Shown here: positions 8,015 to 10,129 of the stretch, in pieces | Numbering within the stretch: position 1 is the stretch's first letter | Layout of the letters: every line of letters starts with the position of its first letter | NCBI GenBank assembly: GCA_947378615.1 | Contig: CANCKV010000065.1 | Location: 1 to 10,129, forward strand | Direction: 5' to 3' | Source of the DNA: Chitinophagaceae bacterium | GTDB lineage: Bacteria; Bacteroidota; Bacteroidia; Chitinophagales; Chitinophagaceae | Length of the DNA: 10,129 nt | Program-made: the position numbers and the translations under genes | The notes under the pieces: generated by a model | The model's input: only the letters and a program-made list of their open reading frames with translations | Database searches by the model: none | What the model was told of the DNA's origin: nothing

Positions 8015-8665
8015 ATGCCGTCCGAGCCGATTATCTTCGAGTCAAAGGAAGAAGCTATTAAACTATTGTCTAAATATTCGGCAAGGTTTGAGTTTCCTAT
8101 TATAGAATATTCAGAAGATGAATTAATAAAATATTCCGTAGGTGGAAGTATCTTCAGGGCATTTTCCCTTTCAAACCAATCGGGTTCGATTGTTTATAAG
8201 AATTGGGCGAAACAAAACCTAAAGAAATTATTGGTTGATTTAAAGAAAGCAAAATCGCAAAAGAAGTTTGACGAATTAGTGCTGCAATATTCACATTCAT
8301 TAATTGATTATTGGGCTAAAAGGGTGGAAAATAAATCAGAAAAGATAGGCTTTGGTCCAGCATCAAAAATTGTGAATCTATTTATTAAAGTAATCCAACT
8401 GTCCACCAATCACCGAATTAAAGGAATTGACCACTTACTAAATGTTCCCTTTGATTTATATACCATTAGACCCTTGAAAAACATCATTAATGATTTATCG
8501 GATGTTAACTATAATATCAAAATACCGTCAACAGCAACAATGGGGTATGTGGTAAATGAAGAATTATATTGGGTATTAACAAAAGCAATCAGAAAGCTTT
8601 GTAAAGAAGCTGAAATAATGCCTATCGTATATGAATATTGGGGATGGGATAGGACACATTATTAG
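8015..8665 (+). CDS. Uncharacterised 216-residue protein, last gene of the restriction operon
   Basis: I do not recognise this family. It is a soluble-looking, lysine-rich, probably alpha-helical protein. It has a charged helical stretch at about 63-90 and a conspicuous segment at 112-127 (GFGPASKIVNLFIKVI), then VPFDLYTIRPL (144-154), IPSTATMGYVV (170-180) and an aromatic C terminus (YEYWGWDR). The glycine-proline-rich turn before an amphipathic helix and the downstream PFDxYT look like conserved functional patches, but no catalytic motif is obvious. It starts 6 nt after the glycosylase-like gene, so it is probably co-transcribed and may work with it or with the type III system. The gene is followed by the only sizeable gap in the window. 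The reading frame is complete and has the same AT-rich character as its neighbours, apart from a slightly GC-richer first 30 bases. Confidence 0.8.
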   Translation: MPSEPIIFESKEEAIKLLSKYSARFEFPIIEYSEDELIKYSVGGSIFRAFSLSNQSGSIVYKNWAKQNLKKLLVDLKKAKSQKKFDELVLQYSHSLIDYWAKRVENKSEKIGFGPASKIVNLFIKVIQLSTNHRIKGIDHLLNVPFDLYTIRPLKNIINDLSDVNYNIKIPSTATMGYVVNEELYWVLTKAIRKLCKEAEIMPIVYEYWGWDRTHY

Positions 8666-8673
8666 GAATTGGC

Positions 8674-8705
8674 TTTACTTTTCTAAATCCATTGATAAAA
8701 GTAAA
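8674..8705. promoter_or_regulatory. Perfect 9-bp inverted repeat (operator or weak terminator)
   Basis: TTTACTTTT at 8674-8682 is the exact reverse complement of AAAAGTAAA at 8697-8705, with a 14-nt loop. It begins 9 nt after the stop of the 216-residue gene and ends 5 nt before a possible -7 promoter element. The stem is AT-rich and is not followed by a T run, so a classical intrinsic terminator is unlikely. Its position over the expected -33 region makes an operator for the downstream module the better guess. Confidence 0.5.
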
Positions 8706-8709
8706 CCTG

Positions 8710-8716
8710 TACTTTG
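8710..8716 (+). promoter_or_regulatory. Possible Bacteroidota -7 promoter element
   Basis: TACTTTG at 8710-8716 is close to the Bacteroidota -7 consensus TAnnTTTG, with one base fewer between TA and TTTG. The nearest upstream TTG (8692-8694) is only 15 nt away, shorter than the usual 17-23, so the -33 box is weak. Its place after the operon and before the DUF3800 module makes it the best promoter candidate here. Confidence 0.3.
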
Positions 8717-8733
8717 CATCCTTACACTATAGT

Positions 8734-8820
8734 ATGAAAGGAAAATATGAAAGTTACTTTTCAATTGTATTAAGTGCATATTTTACAATTGTTGGCATTA
8801 TTTATTTACTAAACCGATGA
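8734..8820 (+). CDS. Possible 28-residue single-pass membrane microprotein
   Basis: A small frame from ATG 8734 to TGA 8818-8820 would encode a basic N terminus (MKGKYESYF), a hydrophobic stretch of about 16 residues (SIVLSAYFTIVGIIYL) and a short LNR tail. This is the layout of a single transmembrane microprotein or small hydrophobic toxin. It lies 18 nt downstream of the possible -7 element, which would give a very short leader, and no Shine-Dalgarno sequence is evident. It ends 28 nt before the DUF3800 start. AT-rich noncoding DNA often yields such hydrophobic short frames by chance, so this is only a candidate. Confidence 0.25.
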   Translation: MKGKYESYFSIVLSAYFTIVGIIYLLNR

Positions 8821-8841
8821 ATTGTAAAGATGAACTATAAA
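8816..8841 (+). repeat. 13-bp imperfect tandem repeat before the DUF3800 gene
   Basis: GATGAATTGTAAA (8816-8828) is followed directly by GATGAACTATAAA (8829-8841), differing at two positions. The repeat ends 7 nt before the ATG at 8849. It may be a small duplication in the leader or part of a translational control site; nothing in the sequence decides this. Confidence 0.4.
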
Positions 8842-8848
8842 TTATAAA

Positions 8849-9565
8849 ATGAGAATTGAGTACAATATTTATTGTGATGAGAGTTGCCATCTTTTGCATA
8901 ATACAGGAAAGGCAATGGTATTAGGTGCAGTATGGTGTAATAAATCTAAAAGGCAGGAGGCTTTTAAGCGAATCAAGGAGATTAAAGAAAACTATGGTTT
9001 TAAACCAGACTTTGAAGTGAAATGGAATAAAGTATCACCTGCAAAAACAGACTTCTATCTTAATTTAATAGATTATTTTTTTGATGACGATGATTTACAT
9101 TTCAGGGCTTTGGTTGTACCTGATAAGACAATTTTGAATCATGCCGCATTTAATCAAGACCACGATACATTTTATTACAAGATGTACTTTGATTTACTAA
9201 AAGTCATTTTTGTTCCAGATTGTACCTATAATATATATCTTGACATAAAAGATACCCGTAGTCAACATAAGGTTGATGAATTAAAAAGCGTATTAAGAAA
9301 CAGTCAATATGATTATCATGACCAAATAATTAAAAATGTGCAACAGGTACATTCGCATGAAGTAGAACTTTTGCAAATAACTGATTTATTGATTGGGGCT
9401 ATTGGTTATCTGCACCGTGGTTTACATGGAAGTCTTGCAAAATCCAAACTTATTAATAGAATTAAAGAACGGTCGGGGTATAGTTTGCAAAAATCCACTT
9501 TATATAAAGAGGATAAGATGAACCTATTTATTTGGAAACCAAGAAATATAGAAAATGGGAAATGA
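8849..9565 (+). CDS. DUF3800 domain-containing protein (putative RNase H-like nuclease)
   Basis: A 238-residue full-length DUF3800 protein. The signature elements are in order: IYCDES with D10-E11 near the N terminus, E56-x-K58-W59 (FEVKWNKV), LDIKD with D132 and D135, QVHSHE (166-171), and LLQITDLLIGAIGY with D179. DUF3800 proteins are predicted to have an RNase H-like fold with acidic metal-binding residues; here D10, D132 or D135, and D179 are the likely set. Their substrate is not established, but they are frequent in defence islands and mobile elements. The start at 8849 follows an A-rich leader without a clear Shine-Dalgarno sequence, as is usual for Bacteroidota. Its stop lies inside the next gene (11-nt overlap), which suggests obligatory co-expression. 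The 183-nt gap upstream separates it from the restriction operon, so it may be independently transcribed. Confidence 0.9.
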   Translation: MRIEYNIYCDESCHLLHNTGKAMVLGAVWCNKSKRQEAFKRIKEIKENYGFKPDFEVKWNKVSPAKTDFYLNLIDYFFDDDDLHFRALVVPDKTILNHAAFNQDHDTFYYKMYFDLLKVIFVPDCTYNIYLDIKDTRSQHKVDELKSVLRNSQYDYHDQIIKNVQQVHSHEVELLQITDLLIGAIGYLHRGLHGSLAKSKLINRIKERSGYSLQKSTLYKEDKMNLFIWKPRNIENGK

Positions 9566-10061
9566 GTACATGCAATTACCTAAAATAATAACCTTAGAAG
9601 AATATGGTGGGAACATATCCAATTATTTAGAAGCAATTTATGCTGTTTTCAAAGCTGATTTTGTAGATAGTAGGCCCACTTTTCAAGGTATCAGACTAGG
9701 ACTGAAAAAACACCCTATCATAGAAGGAAAGGAATATACCTTTTACCATTTTACTCATGATGGAGATGTGGAGACAGAGAGATTACCCAATTTGAGAAGA
9801 TTAGAAAGAATTCCATACCCGAGACCAATGATTGATAATTCAAGACACCCATACTTAAAAGTCTGGCGTAACCAAAGAGGAAAGAATAACCGTATTTTAA
9901 TATTTCATGAAGGGGAAGGGTATTTGGTTGTTTTGGACGATAGAGGAGATTACATTTTACCATGGACTGCCTACTTGATTGAATTTAAAAGTAGAAGGGA
10001 TAAATTATTGGTAGAGTATGAGGCATGGCTTAAAATGCAGAAATCGCTAGGGAACACCTAA
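9555..10061 (+). CDS. Uncharacterised 168-residue partner of the DUF3800 protein
   Basis: I do not firmly recognise this family. The region 43-93 contains FQGIRLGLKKHP, then GKEYTFYHFTHDGD and ETERLPNLRRLERIPYPRP. These are densely charged with H65, H68, E73, E75, R76, R81, R82, E84 and R85, and look like a conserved nucleic-acid-binding or catalytic patch. The second half has alternating beta-like segments, RILIFHEGEGYLVVLDD then DYILPWTAYLIE, and a charged C-terminal helix (144-163). The beta pattern and the TAYLIE ending loosely recall BECR-fold (RelE/barnase-like) RNases, which is a weak inference. ATG 9555 overlaps the DUF3800 gene by 11 nt; ATG 9570, with GGGA 9 nt upstream, would remove five residues. 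The overlap implies translational coupling and a shared function, possibly a toxin-antitoxin or effector-regulator pair. No membrane segment or signal peptide is seen. Confidence 0.8.
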   Translation: MGNEYMQLPKIITLEEYGGNISNYLEAIYAVFKADFVDSRPTFQGIRLGLKKHPIIEGKEYTFYHFTHDGDVETERLPNLRRLERIPYPRPMIDNSRHPYLKVWRNQRGKNNRILIFHEGEGYLVVLDDRGDYILPWTAYLIEFKSRRDKLLVEYEAWLKMQKSLGNT

Positions 10062-10129
10062 CGACTTCGTTTCTCCTTTAACACATGGTCATTGAGATGG
10101 TGCAAATCTATCATTTAAAATGAAGGGAG

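Noticed and set aside
8009..8020. CGTTATGC before the 216-residue gene as an integron attC core site.
   Set aside because: It does not match GTTRRRY, no partner RYYYAAC with palindromic arms is visible nearby, and no integrase is present.
10055..10071. ACCTAAC as an attC 5' core and AACGACTTCGTT as a terminator hairpin at the end of the last gene.
   Set aside because: The stem is only 4-5 bp with a tiny loop, and no matching attC partner appears before the window ends.
10062..10129. Start of another gene at ATG 10120.
   Set aside because: Only three complete codons are available, with no clear ribosome-binding site, so nothing can be supported.
1..10129. CRISPR array, tRNA, rRNA or insertion sequence.
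   Set aside because: No regularly spaced repeats, no tRNA-like cloverleaf and no transposase or terminal inverted repeats were seen when reading the window.

Overview
The window looks like part of a defence or mobile island from a member of the Bacteroidota. The evidence is AT-rich DNA, mostly weak Shine-Dalgarno signals, A-rich leaders before start codons, and one TAnnTTTG-like -7 element. No rRNA, tRNA or housekeeping gene is present to confirm the taxon. All convincing genes are on the + strand.

Region 1 (1-8665) reads as one compact transcription unit, with intergenic gaps of 6-16 nt or short overlaps. It begins mid-gene with the C-terminal half of a UvrD/Rep-family (SF1A) helicase. This runs directly into a second reading frame carrying the rest of an AddB/RecB-type PD-(D/E)XK nuclease domain. 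The two frames overlap by ATGA. The nuclease fold, including its apparent four-cysteine Fe-S site, is divided between them, so they correspond to what is normally one helicase-nuclease polypeptide. Next come a complete type III restriction-modification pair, mod (beta-class adenine methyltransferase) and res (SF2 translocase with C-terminal PD-(D/E)XK nuclease). These are followed by a uracil/hypoxanthine-DNA-glycosylase-like protein and an unrecognised 216-residue protein.

Region 2 (8666-8848) is the only sizeable gap. It contains a perfect 9-bp inverted repeat, a possible Bacteroidota -7 promoter element, a possible 28-residue membrane microprotein and a 13-bp imperfect tandem repeat.

Region 3 (8849-10061) is a two-gene module. 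A DUF3800 protein (RNase H-like nuclease candidate) overlaps by 11 nt a 168-residue protein that I do not firmly recognise. The layout resembles a toxin-antitoxin-like or effector/partner pair. The last 68 bases hold nothing I can support.

Working model (inference): Mod methylates its recognition sites and Mod-Res cleaves unmodified invading DNA. The helicase-nuclease could process cleaved ends, and the glycosylase-like protein could act on modified or damaged bases that block Mod-Res. The most notable point is the split helicase-nuclease: removing 11 bp between two copies of a 7-bp repeat at the junction restores one continuous frame.
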